Positions 17,323 to 25,466 of a stretch of DNA of 52,984 bases are shown in pieces. The translations under genes were made by a program, and so were the position numbers. Within the stretch, counting starts at the first letter, position 1; every line of letters begins with the position of its first letter. The stretch spans positions 1-52,984 of the forward strand of contig DGWL01000013.1 of NCBI GenBank assembly GCA_002396125.1, given 5' to 3'. The DNA is from Porphyromonadaceae bacterium UBA4259. GTDB taxonomy: Bacteria > Bacteroidota > Bacteroidia > Bacteroidales > Muribaculaceae. The notes beneath the pieces are model-generated. The model did no database searches, was not told where the DNA came from, and saw nothing but the letters and a program-made list of their open reading frames with translations.

Positions 17323-18372
17323 ATGAAAAAGTTTTATTTCTTAGTTGCTTGCGCATCACTCATGGTGATGGGAGCAAATGCCCAAACAGCCGAGGAACTC
17401 TACAAGGCTGGTAAGGCCGAGTTTGAAAAGTATGACAAACTCTATGGAGAGTATGTCCTCGCTCATCAGCAGAAAGAAGACGCTCCCGATGCTACGGCTA
17501 CCGAGCGTGCTACTGCATTGATGAAAGGTTTTGAACTGCTGCAAAAGGCTCTGCCTCTCGACACAGTGATTGAGAAGAACAAGGACGGGTCGGTAAAGAT
17601 GGACAAGAAGACCGGTAAGCCCAAGTTCAAGACTAAGTATTCTAAGGACATCGTGCCATTGCTCACTTCTCACATCAACGACGTGGTGGGCGTGGGTAAC
17701 TCGGGCATTCAGGCTCAAGATTTCCCCATGGCTTTCAAGGCATTCAACTATTATCGCACTTTGGTTAACGCACCATTTGCCGCTAGTCTTAAGCCCGACC
17801 CCGAGATGGTTAGTGAAATTGCTTTCTTCGAGGGTTATTCAGCCTATTTCATGAAGGACTACGATGCTGCCTACTCTGCTTTCAAGAGCGCGCTCAACGG
17901 TGGTTACACTCAGAATGGCGATCTCAAGGTTTCTGACTTCATGAACGACTGTGTGGCACAAAAGGTTAACTCATTCTGCAACGACAACAAGTTTGCCGAG
18001 GCCAACCAGTACATCGACAACATCATCGCCGGTGATCCTAGTAATGGTTTTCTCCAGAACGCCAAGGGCTTCGTTGTTGAGATGAAAGACGGTTTTGAGG
18101 CAGCCGAGCCTGTTTACAAGAAGGCTACTGAGCTCGACCCAAAGAATGCCGACGCTTTCTTCAACTATGGCCGCGTAATCTACGAGAAAGCTGTAAAGAT
18201 TGCTAACGACAACTCCAGTAAGACCAACAAGGAGCTTGCTCCAATCATTAGCCCATTATTCCGCGAGGCTAAGCCTCTCTTTGAGAAGGCTAAGGCTCTT
18301 GATGAGAAGAACGAGTCGAAGTACACTCGCTACATCGAGGACATCGACTACAAGCTCGACATGCTCAAGTAA
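17323..18372 (+). CDS. Secreted tetratricopeptide-repeat protein, first of a tandem pair
   Basis: A 349-residue exported protein with signal peptide MKKFYFLVACASLMVMGANA (cleavage before QT). Helical TPR-like units appear at about 160-300, for example FFEGYSAYFMKDYDAAYSAFKSAL and DPKNADAFFNYGRVIYEKA. At 94-110 it has a charged segment, DKKTGKPKFKTKYSKDI, preceded by DTV, that recurs almost unchanged in the next gene. The function is unknown; TPRs mediate protein binding, so a periplasmic or surface scaffold is possible. It is probably co-transcribed with gyrA, given the 44-base gap. Confidence 0.85.
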   Translation: MKKFYFLVACASLMVMGANAQTAEELYKAGKAEFEKYDKLYGEYVLAHQQKEDAPDATATERATALMKGFELLQKALPLDTVIEKNKDGSVKMDKKTGKPKFKTKYSKDIVPLLTSHINDVVGVGNSGIQAQDFPMAFKAFNYYRTLVNAPFAASLKPDPEMVSEIAFFEGYSAYFMKDYDAAYSAFKSALNGGYTQNGDLKVSDFMNDCVAQKVNSFCNDNKFAEANQYIDNIIAGDPSNGFLQNAKGFVVEMKDGFEAAEPVYKKATELDPKNADAFFNYGRVIYEKAVKIANDNSSKTNKELAPIISPLFREAKPLFEKAKALDEKNESKYTRYIEDIDYKLDMLK

Positions 18373-18395
18373 TTTTTTAGCACAATTTTAATTAT

Positions 18396-18441
18396 AACGC
18401 TGTGCATGACCTATTCACTGGTGAATGTTGTGCACAGCGTT
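18396..18441 (+). terminator. Strong hairpin between the two TPR genes
   Basis: Perfect 11-bp stem AACGCTGTGCA (18396-18406) / TGCACAGCGTT (18431-18441) with an inner ATTCAC/GTGAAT stem-loop. A T6 run follows seven bases later and the next ATG is at 18459. It may be a leaky terminator or attenuator rather than a full stop. Confidence 0.6.
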
Positions 18442-18458
18442 TGACCATTTTTTAAGAG

Positions 18459-19670
18459 ATGAGAAAAATATTTGCAGCCATTATTTTGGTTTCGTCATTT
18501 TGTTTTGCCGCTAATGCACAGCAGCGCCTCGTTGATGAGGTGAAGAAAGAGATAAGCGGCATGTCGCTCACTGTAGATAATTACAAGAACTCTCTCAAGA
18601 AAATCAACAAGGTTCTTGAGAATGAGTCTACAGGCTCTAAAGCTGAGCCTTGGTGGGTAGCTGGAAAAATTCAGTATTTAATTTACGATAAAATGATGAA
18701 CAACAGGGCTGCTGGTGAAAACATTAAGTCGACCGATGCCGGGAAGGCACTAATCGACGGATATGATAAGTTTCAGCAGGCGCTTGCCAAGGACACGGTT
18801 TTCTCTACCGACAAGCGCGGCAATCCTGTTATCGACAAGAAAACCGGGAAAAGGAAATTCAAAACGAAGTATTCGCATGACATCATGAATCGCGTGGTTG
18901 ACCATCTCGTCGATTATAGCGCGGTGGCGGGCGACTTCTATTTGGCGGGCGATTGGGCCAGTGCCTACAAGGCTTGGGAAATTTATCATAACACCGCGCG
19001 TAGCAGTTGGGCCAGGAAAAAGAAAATTATTGAGCCCGACTCGGTGATTGGCTATAACCGTTTTTTTCAAGGCATGGCGGCCTATCAGAATAAGGAGTAT
19101 GATAAGGCAGTGGAAATGCTTGCCGACGCGCGCAACTACGACTACCGTAAAAAACGCCTCTACGACGCATGGATTGATGCGCTGATGAAGGTGCAGGACA
19201 CAATCTACCTTGTGAGTGTGGCTCATGAAGCCCACGACCGTCTGGGTGCCAAAGACCCGAGATATGTGCGCATTTTGATTAATCATTATCTCAAGTCAAA
19301 GAACTATGACGAGGCCGGCGCGCTCCTTGATGAGGTGTTGAAGACCGACTCTACGGTTGCTGAGTATTACGACCTAAAAGGACGCCTCATCGACACGCAA
19401 CAGGGTCATGACGCGGCGCTCCCTTATTATCGCAAAGCAGTGGAGCTAGACCCCGACTTGCCTATGGCGCTTTTTGACTTGGGAAATGCACTTTATAGCA
19501 AGGCAATCGGTGGTGACGACCATCGCTCACCACAGGCAATGGCTTTATATCAAGAGGCCACGCCCTATCTTGAGAAAGCTCACAAGCTGATGCCGCGCAA
19601 CGAGGATGTAAAGAAAATACTCAGCCGCATCTACTACGTCACGGGCAACACCAAGCTGGATGAACTATAG
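18459..19670 (+). CDS. Secreted tetratricopeptide-repeat protein, second of a tandem pair
   Basis: A 403-residue exported protein with signal peptide MRKIFAAIILVSSFCFAANA (cleavage before QQ). The motif DKKTGKRKFKTKYSHDI at 126-142, preceded by KDTVF, matches the first paralogue. TPR units are clearer here (EYYDLKGRLIDTQQGHDAAL and YYRKAVELDPDLPMALFDLG, about 300-345). It is longer at the N-terminus, with an extra helical segment at 25-100. The pair probably arose by duplication. The function is unknown. Confidence 0.85.
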   Translation: MRKIFAAIILVSSFCFAANAQQRLVDEVKKEISGMSLTVDNYKNSLKKINKVLENESTGSKAEPWWVAGKIQYLIYDKMMNNRAAGENIKSTDAGKALIDGYDKFQQALAKDTVFSTDKRGNPVIDKKTGKRKFKTKYSHDIMNRVVDHLVDYSAVAGDFYLAGDWASAYKAWEIYHNTARSSWARKKKIIEPDSVIGYNRFFQGMAAYQNKEYDKAVEMLADARNYDYRKKRLYDAWIDALMKVQDTIYLVSVAHEAHDRLGAKDPRYVRILINHYLKSKNYDEAGALLDEVLKTDSTVAEYYDLKGRLIDTQQGHDAALPYYRKAVELDPDLPMALFDLGNALYSKAIGGDDHRSPQAMALYQEATPYLEKAHKLMPRNEDVKKILSRIYYVTGNTKLDEL

Positions 19671-19687
19671 CATGATGGCAGGGATTA

Positions 19688-19727
19688 AAAAACAAAGAAG
19701 AGTGGCTAGCCACTCTTCTTTGTTTTT
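19688..19727. terminator. Perfect 40-bp palindrome, bidirectional terminator
   Basis: Every base from 19688 to 19727 is matched around the centre GCTAGC (19705-19710). A-runs on the left and T-runs on the right give a terminator in both directions, as expected between the convergent TPR gene and lpxA. Confidence 0.88.
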
Positions 19728-19764
19728 ATTGGTTGTCAATTAGGAATTCGCAACTTTGGCGCTT

Positions 19765-20547
19765 TTATATTCCCATTCTCACAATGCCACGCTTGGAGTT
19801 CTTCACAAAGTCGACGATGGCATCGCGCTCGGGAGTCTGAGGAATCTCGGCAACGATTTTGGCCAAAGCGTCGCGAGTGTTAAGCCCCGACATGTATAGC
19901 ATGCGATAAACATCTTGAATGTGATTGATTTGGGTGTCGCTGAAGCCACGGCGATGGAGGCCAATCGAGTTGACGCGTTCATAGCTCATTGGATAGCGGC
20001 CGGCCATGATGTAGGGAGGCAGGTCTTTGTTGGTTAGAGTGCCGCCTTGAAGCATCACGTGCTCGCCAATGTGAGTAAACTGGTGAACCAGCGCGCCGCC
20101 TCCAAGCACTGCCCAGTCGCCCACTACGACCTCACCGGCAAGCTGAACGGTGTTTGACATTATCACGTTGTTGCCTATCACGCAATCGTGAGCCACATGG
20201 CAATAGGCCATGATGAGACAGTTGTTGCCTATCACGGTTTTGCCCTTTGAGGCTGTGCCGCGATGAATGGTGACAAACTCACGAATGCTGGTGTTGTCGC
20301 CAATTATTACCACACTGTCTTCACCTTGGAATTTGAGATCCTGAGGTATGTCGCTAATCACAGCGCCCGAGTGAATGTGGCACTTCTTGCCGATGCGTGC
20401 GCCCGAGTGAATAACAGCGTTGCTGTCGATGATGCACTCGTCGCCTATCTCAACATTGTCTTCAATATTAACAAAAGGACCGATTTTCACGTTATCGCCA
20501 ATCTTGGCGTTCTCATTAATGCATGCTAATGGTGAAATGTTGCTCAT
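19765..20547 (-). CDS. lpxA: Acyl-ACP--UDP-N-acetylglucosamine O-acyltransferase LpxA
   Basis: Catalyses the first step of lipid A synthesis, transfer of a 3-hydroxyacyl chain from ACP to UDP-GlcNAc. The 260-residue product is a left-handed beta-helix of hexapeptide repeats (for example AKIGDNVKIGPFVNIEDNVEIG). The catalytic histidine is His120 in CHVAHDCVIG, and the C-terminal helical domain (IGLHRRGFSDTQINHIQDVYR) is intact. Last gene of the lpxD-lpxC/fabZ-lpxA operon; 26 bases separate it from lpxC/fabZ. Confidence 0.97.
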   Translation of the reverse strand: MSNISPLACINENAKIGDNVKIGPFVNIEDNVEIGDECIIDSNAVIHSGARIGKKCHIHSGAVISDIPQDLKFQGEDSVVIIGDNTSIREFVTIHRGTASKGKTVIGNNCLIMAYCHVAHDCVIGNNVIMSNTVQLAGEVVVGDWAVLGGGALVHQFTHIGEHVMLQGGTLTNKDLPPYIMAGRYPMSYERVNSIGLHRRGFSDTQINHIQDVYRMLYMSGLNTRDALAKIVAEIPQTPERDAIVDFVKNSKRGIVRMGI

Positions 20548-20573
20548 TTTCTTCTATAGGTTTACTTGAGTTT

Positions 20574-21965
20574 TTATTTGTTCTTAACAATCTGAGCCAT
20601 GAATTCAACTTCACTCACTATCTTCTCCCCAACAAAGGCATAACCCTTCATCACAGCGCAACCACGGCGCAAGGGGGTCATGAATGAAATGTGGAAGATG
20701 AGAGTGTCGCCTGGCACCACCTTCTGGCGGAACTTCACGTTATCAATCTTCATGAAGTAGGTGGAATAGCGCTCTGGCTCATCAACGCTGCTGAGCACCA
20801 GCAGGCCGCCCACTTGTGCCATCGCTTCGATTTGAAGCACGCCCGGCATTACAGGCTCCTCGGGGAAGTGACCTTGGAAGAAGGGTTCATTGCTGGTGAC
20901 GTTCTTCACGCCCACGATGTAGCTGTCGCTCATTTCAATAACCTTATCGACGAGCTGCATGGGGTAGCGGTGTGGCAGCAGTTCCCTGATGCGGTTGATG
21001 TCCATTATCGGCGCGTCATTGGGATTATATACAGGAGCCTGAACGTTCTGGTAGCGCAATTCTTTGCGAATCTGGTTGGAGAGCTTGGTGTTGATAGTGT
21101 GACCGGGACGTGTAGCCACGATGCGACCCTTTAGAGGACGTCCTATCAAGGCCAAGTCGCCCATCACGTCAAGCAACTTGTGGCGTGCGGGCTCGTTGGG
21201 GTAATCCAGTGGCTTATTGTTGAGATAGCCCAACTTGTCGGCCTGGCGACGTTCAACGCCTGCCACGTCGGCAATCTTGTTGAGCTCGTCTTGGCTCATA
21301 GGCTTGTCATAGATAACAATGGCGTTGTCAAGGTCACCGCCCTTGATGAGATTATTCTCTACCAGAGGCAAAATCTCACGAACAAAGACAAACGTGCGGC
21401 TACCGGCAATCTCTTTCTTGAAATCCTTGATGGAATTGAGAGAGGCGAACTGATTGGAAAGCACCGGGGAGTCAAACTCAATCATGGTGTCGATTGAGAA
21501 ATCGTCGTCGGGAAGTACAATGAGTGATGAGCCTGTGGTCTCGTCAACAACTTTGATGCGATGCTTAACCACATAGAATTCTTTCTCGGCGGCTTGCTCG
21601 GCAATGCCGGCTTCTTCAATTTTGTTGCAGTATTCTATTGCACTACCATCTAGTATAGGCAACTCGGGAGCGTTGAGTTCAATCAGGCAATTGTCGATGC
21701 CGGCGGCATAGAGGGCAGCCAAGGCATGCTCGATGGTTGATACTTTCACCTCCTTGTTGCTGCGGTTGGCGACAACAGTGCCGCGATTGGTAGCTACAAC
21801 ATTCTCGGCGAGAGCTTCGATGGTTGGAGCTCCTTCAAGGTCGATGCGCTTGAAAACGTAGCCTGTGTTCTCGGGAGCTGGATTGAATGTGGCTTCCACG
21901 TCTATCCCTGTGTGTAAACCTTTGCCAGCAACGCTGAATGGAGCCTTCAGTGTGTTCTGTTTCAT
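20574..21965 (-). CDS. lpxC/fabZ: Bifunctional UDP-3-O-acyl-GlcNAc deacetylase / 3-hydroxyacyl-ACP dehydratase
   Basis: Fusion typical of Bacteroidetes. Residues 1-310 are LpxC, the zinc deacetylase committing to lipid A synthesis: zinc ligands His80 (STIEHALAAL), His262 and Asp266 (RHKLLDVMGD) are present. Residues 320-463 are FabZ, the hotdog-fold dehydratase of fatty acid synthesis, with catalytic His366 (FFQGHFPEEPVMPG) and Glu380 (VLQIEAMAQ). Joining the two could balance lipid A against fatty acid flux. It lies 19 bases after lpxD. Confidence 0.97.
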   Translation of the reverse strand: MKQNTLKAPFSVAGKGLHTGIDVEATFNPAPENTGYVFKRIDLEGAPTIEALAENVVATNRGTVVANRSNKEVKVSTIEHALAALYAAGIDNCLIELNAPELPILDGSAIEYCNKIEEAGIAEQAAEKEFYVVKHRIKVVDETTGSSLIVLPDDDFSIDTMIEFDSPVLSNQFASLNSIKDFKKEIAGSRTFVFVREILPLVENNLIKGGDLDNAIVIYDKPMSQDELNKIADVAGVERRQADKLGYLNNKPLDYPNEPARHKLLDVMGDLALIGRPLKGRIVATRPGHTINTKLSNQIRKELRYQNVQAPVYNPNDAPIMDINRIRELLPHRYPMQLVDKVIEMSDSYIVGVKNVTSNEPFFQGHFPEEPVMPGVLQIEAMAQVGGLLVLSSVDEPERYSTYFMKIDNVKFRQKVVPGDTLIFHISFMTPLRRGCAVMKGYAFVGEKIVSEVEFMAQIVKNK

Positions 21966-21984
21966 TTTTTATGAGTGTGTGTTG

Positions 21985-23022
21985 TTATTTCTCTTTTTTC
22001 AGTTCTTGAATATCTTTTTTCAAAGCCTTGATGTCGCTCATCATCTCGGGGAGACGCTTGAAGTAAACGTTTTGGCGGGCGAAGTCGAGAGCGTTGATGC
22101 CGGGAGTGCCAAGGATGCGCTGGTTGCTGCCCACGCTGTTGGGAATGCCCGACTGGGCGCCAATGCCGTTGTTGTCGCCCACGGTGATGTGGCCCGAGAA
22201 GCCCACTTGACCTCCCACCATGTTGTGCTTGCCAATCTTGGTGGAGCCAGCAACGCCCACTTGTGCAGCCATCACTGTGCTCTCGCCAATCTCCACGTTG
22301 TGGGCAATCTGGATGAGGTTGTCGAGCTTGACGCCGCGCTTGATAACTGTTGCACCCATTGTTGCGCGGTCGATAGTGGTGTTGGATCCAATCTCGACGT
22401 CGTCCTCAAGAACGACGATGCCAATTTGCGCAATCTTCTCATAGGTACCATCTCCTTTGGGTGCAAAGCCAAAGCCGTCGCCGCCTATCACGCTTCCTGC
22501 ATGCACAATGCAGCGGTTGCCAATCTTGCAACCGTGATACACTTTAACGCCGGGATAGAGTATTACGTCATCGCCCAGTGTCACGTTGTCGCCAACGTAG
22601 ACTTGAGGATAAATTTTCACATTCTTGCCCATTGTCACGTTGGCACCAATGTAGGCAAAGGCACCAATGTAGGCATCGACTGGCACTTGAGTTCCCTCAC
22701 CTGTGAATACAGGCTGCTCAATGCCTTTTTTCTCGGGAGCTTGAGCGCTCACCATGTTGAGCAGGTGGGCAAGCGTCTCATAGGGGTCTTCCACTCTAAT
22801 CATCGTGGCCTTGACCGGTTGCTCGGGAACAAAGTCGTTTCTCACAAGCACTGCGGTTGCTTGAGTGGTGTAGATGAAGTGAGTGTATTTGGGGTTGGCT
22901 AGGAATGTGAGACAGCCATCACTGGCTTCTTCAATCTTTGCGTAGTTGTTTATATAAGCTTTACCGTCGCCCTCAACGGTGCCATGCACCAGGGCTGCCA
23001 GTTCTTCTACTTTTATCCTCAT
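21985..23022 (-). CDS. lpxD: UDP-3-O-(3-hydroxyacyl)glucosamine N-acyltransferase LpxD
   Basis: Adds the second 3-hydroxyacyl chain in lipid A synthesis. The 345-residue product has the N-terminal uridine-binding domain (residues 1-100), a hexapeptide-repeat beta-helix (for example VKIYPQVYVGDNVTLGDDVI) with catalytic His241 (QIAHNVEIGE), and a C-terminal helix (MMSDIKALKKDIQELKKEK). First gene of the lipid A operon, with a near-consensus -7 element upstream. Confidence 0.96.
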   Translation of the reverse strand: MRIKVEELAALVHGTVEGDGKAYINNYAKIEEASDGCLTFLANPKYTHFIYTTQATAVLVRNDFVPEQPVKATMIRVEDPYETLAHLLNMVSAQAPEKKGIEQPVFTGEGTQVPVDAYIGAFAYIGANVTMGKNVKIYPQVYVGDNVTLGDDVILYPGVKVYHGCKIGNRCIVHAGSVIGGDGFGFAPKGDGTYEKIAQIGIVVLEDDVEIGSNTTIDRATMGATVIKRGVKLDNLIQIAHNVEIGESTVMAAQVGVAGSTKIGKHNMVGGQVGFSGHITVGDNNGIGAQSGIPNSVGSNQRILGTPGINALDFARQNVYFKRLPEMMSDIKALKKDIQELKKEK

Positions 23023-23060
23023 TTTTTAGAATAGAATAATTGCGATTTTAATTTAACTTG

Positions 23061-23068
23061 CAAAGTTG
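23061..23068 (-). promoter_or_regulatory. -7 promoter element of the lpx operon
   Basis: CAACTTTG on the minus strand matches TAnnTTTG except for the first base; it lies about 40 bases before the lpxD ATG. Confidence 0.45.
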
Positions 23069-23283
23069 CGAAAAATCGACGATACGGCAAAGTATATTGG
23101 CTAAAAATTCTTTAAAATAGCCATTTATCACGCTGTTAGTGGTAAAATAGTCCATCAATGCCCCAAAATGGAATAATCACACTGTGTCAACTTTGGGGGT
23201 GCCGGCGATGCGTCATTTTTCATGTTTTATTGAAATGGTCGATAAAAATATTGATAAATGAGCCGGGTGTTTCATTTTTTTTG

Positions 23284-23291
23284 TAACTTTA
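23284..23291 (+). promoter_or_regulatory. -7-like element of the DUF1893 operon
   Basis: TAACTTTA (7 of 8 matches) ends four bases before the GTG at 23296. If used, the transcript would start at the GTG or between it and the ATG at 23308. Confidence 0.4.
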
Positions 23292-23295
23292 CAAC

Positions 23296-23736
23296 GTGAA
23301 AACATCCATGACAATCAGCGACCTGAAAGTGATGATCGCGAGCGATGATGCCGTGAGGGGCATCGCCTGCTCAAGCAGGGGAGAAATTGTGGAATTCAGG
23401 AACCCGGGTGTTGCCGACTTGTTCAACCTGGTCGACAAGTTTCCTCATTTCCTTGAGCGAGGACTTGTCGCCGACCGCGTCATTGGCCGTGGGGCAGCAT
23501 TGCTGCTGGTCAAGGCAGGGGTGACTCGGGTCTTTGCCTCTATCATGAGTGAGCCTGCCCGCGAGGTGCTTAGAGATGCCGGCATTGATGCCGGTTGCGA
23601 CCGCCTTGTTCCCAATATCATCAACCGCACCGGCACCGGAATTTGCCCCATTGAACAACTCACAGCAAGCATTTCCAACCCCGCCGAGGCCATGGATAAA
23701 ATAAGATTATTTCTAACTAAATCTATATCAAAATGA
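23296..23736 (+). CDS. DUF1893 domain protein
   Basis: A 146-residue protein covering the whole DUF1893 domain: KVMIASDDAVRGIACSSRGE near the start, DRVIGRGAALLLVKAGVTRVFA at about 60-80, and IINRTGTGICPIEQL near the end. The family, represented by Thermotoga TM1506, has a fold related to nucleoside deaminases, but no catalytic activity is established and I see no full zinc-deaminase motif. GTG at 23296 is used as the start; the ATG at 23308 is an alternative. Its end overlaps the S-component gene by four bases (ATGA), implying translational coupling. Confidence 0.85.
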   Translation: MKTSMTISDLKVMIASDDAVRGIACSSRGEIVEFRNPGVADLFNLVDKFPHFLERGLVADRVIGRGAALLLVKAGVTRVFASIMSEPAREVLRDAGIDAGCDRLVPNIINRTGTGICPIEQLTASISNPAEAMDKIRLFLTKSISK

Positions 23737-24251
23737 AATCAACCAATTCTAGCGTAGCGTTATACCAGCTGAGCTGCAGCCAGGTGAAAACCTATCTCGT
23801 TGCGGCATTGTTTATTGTTGGCAACATTGCTTTGCCACAATTGTGTCACTTGATTCCACAGGGCGGCTTCATTTTCCTGCCCATCTATTTTTTTACTCTT
23901 GTGGCTGCCTATAAATATGGTTTCACTGTGGGTCTTACCACTGCTGTGCTTTCGCCGGTGGTTAATAGCGCACTCTTTGGCATGCCTGCAGCAGCGGTGC
24001 TGCCTATTATTCTCATCAAGAGCGTCACTCTCGCCATCGCGGCGGCGCTCATTGCCAAGAAAACCAACAAGGTGACTGTGCTCACCGTTGCGCTTGCTGT
24101 GATTGCCTATCAACTGATTGGCTCGGTTGCCGAGTGGGCGATGACAGGCTCAATCGCTAAGGCTACTCAAGACATTATCTTGGGATGGCCCGGATGCTTG
24201 TTGCAGATTGCAGGTGGATATGTGGTGTTGCGTTACTTGCTTAAGAAATGA
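23733..24251 (+). CDS. ECF-type transporter S component (substrate-binding membrane protein)
   Basis: A 172-residue protein with about six hydrophobic helices (TYLVAALFIVGNIALPQL, FIFLPIYFFTLVAAYKYG, AVLPIILIKSVTLAIAAALI, VALAVIAYQLIGSVAEWAM, and the C-terminal CLLQIAGGYVVLRYLLKK). Size and topology, with a charged C-terminus, fit the S component of an energy-coupling-factor vitamin transporter. The EcfA/A'/T energising module is not in the window, so it would have to share one encoded elsewhere. It overlaps both neighbours by four bases. The substrate is unknown. Confidence 0.75.
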   Translation: MKSTNSSVALYQLSCSQVKTYLVAALFIVGNIALPQLCHLIPQGGFIFLPIYFFTLVAAYKYGFTVGLTTAVLSPVVNSALFGMPAAAVLPIILIKSVTLAIAAALIAKKTNKVTVLTVALAVIAYQLIGSVAEWAMTGSIAKATQDIILGWPGCLLQIAGGYVVLRYLLKK

Positions 24252-25345
24252 GGTACAAGGATTTTAATGGCATCGGTCTCTCAAGGCTTGGATTCGGCAA
24301 CATGCGATTGCCCGAGAAAGACGGGCGCATCGATCGTGTAAAGGCTGCTGAGATGATTGATGTGGCTATGAAAGCCGGCGTGAACTACTACGACACAGCA
24401 TTCATGTATCACAGTGGCGACAGCGAGGCCTTCTTGGGTGAGGTGCTGCCGCAATATCCGCGTCAAAGCTACTGTCTTGCCACAAAGTTTAATATCGACT
24501 TCGACAGCGATTACAGGAAGGTGTTTGCCATGCAGCAGGAGAAACTCAAGACCGATTATTTCGACTTCTACCTCATTCACTGCATCACCGATTCCAATGT
24601 GCATCGCTACGTCGATGAGGGCGGAGTCGACTTCCTGCTCGAGCAGCAGCGCCAGGGACGCATTCGCTATCTGGGCTTCTCGTGTCACTCAGGGCTTGAG
24701 TCTCTGCGATGGTTTGCCAATCATCACAAGTGGGATTTTGCACAGTTGCAGCTCAACTATTTCGACTGGCTCTATTCAGCCACACAACAGGAGTATAAGA
24801 TTCTTGAGGAGCGCGATATTCCAATCATGGTGATGGAACCGGTGCGCGGTGGCAGGCTTTCAAGTCTTAACCCCGAGGCCGAGGCAATTCTTCATGAGGC
24901 TCATCCCGACTGGTCGATTGCTTCATGGGCCATGCGCTTTGTGCTCAGCCTGCCACAGGTGCAAACTGTCTTGAGTGGAATGAGCCGCATGGAGCAAGTG
25001 CAGGACAATTTGGCAACCTTCAGCGATGATTATGAGTTCACTCACGAGGACAGGGATGTGCTGTTCAAGGCATGTGCGGCATTTAAGCGGCAAGTGCAGG
25101 TGCCATGCACCGCTTGCCGTTATTGTTGCGACGAGTGCCCCATGGGAATTAACATTCCCGAGTTTCTCAAGGTGTACAACAAGTTTAAGGTTGATGGAAC
25201 TAATGGCATCAAGGCCAAGCTCGATGCCATCGACTCAATGAGCACTCCAGCCGACTGCCTCACCTGCGGCGAGTGCCTGCGCCATTGTCCTCAGGGCATC
25301 AGGATTCCCGAGATTATGACCGACCTCAATGAGCGCTTCTATTAA
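24248..25345 (+). CDS. Aldo/keto reductase with C-terminal 4Fe-4S domain
   Basis: A 365-residue predicted oxidoreductase. Residues 1-270 form an aldo/keto reductase barrel with the tetrad Asp49 (YYDTAF), Tyr54, Lys80 (LATKF) and His111 (YLIHC). Residues 280-365 form a ferredoxin-like domain with clusters at Cys287/290/293/297 (CTACRYCCDECP) and Cys337/340/343/347 (CLTCGECLRHCP), enough for two 4Fe-4S clusters. The substrate is unknown. Third gene of the coupled triad with DUF1893 and the S component. Confidence 0.92.
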   Translation: MRYKDFNGIGLSRLGFGNMRLPEKDGRIDRVKAAEMIDVAMKAGVNYYDTAFMYHSGDSEAFLGEVLPQYPRQSYCLATKFNIDFDSDYRKVFAMQQEKLKTDYFDFYLIHCITDSNVHRYVDEGGVDFLLEQQRQGRIRYLGFSCHSGLESLRWFANHHKWDFAQLQLNYFDWLYSATQQEYKILEERDIPIMVMEPVRGGRLSSLNPEAEAILHEAHPDWSIASWAMRFVLSLPQVQTVLSGMSRMEQVQDNLATFSDDYEFTHEDRDVLFKACAAFKRQVQVPCTACRYCCDECPMGINIPEFLKVYNKFKVDGTNGIKAKLDAIDSMSTPADCLTCGECLRHCPQGIRIPEIMTDLNERFY

Positions 25346-25370
25346 CATGCTATTTGTTCTTATAGAATAA

Positions 25371-25404
25371 AGCAGCGAGCCCCCCGACTTAGGAGCTCGC
25401 TGCT
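25371..25404. terminator. Terminator between the convergent reductase and korB genes
   Basis: Perfect 10-bp stem AGCAGCGAGC (25371-25380) / GCTCGCTGCT (25395-25404) between converging genes. T-runs on both sides are weak. Confidence 0.65.
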
Positions 25405-25466
25405 GTTATAATGGTGACTGATGTCGTTAATATCTCACACTCACATGCGGTAAATGTGACACTCTA

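Noticed and set aside
23733..24251. S-component gene as a complete ABC or secondary transporter
   Set aside because: It is too small, has no nucleotide-binding motif, and the topology fits an ECF substrate-binding subunit better.
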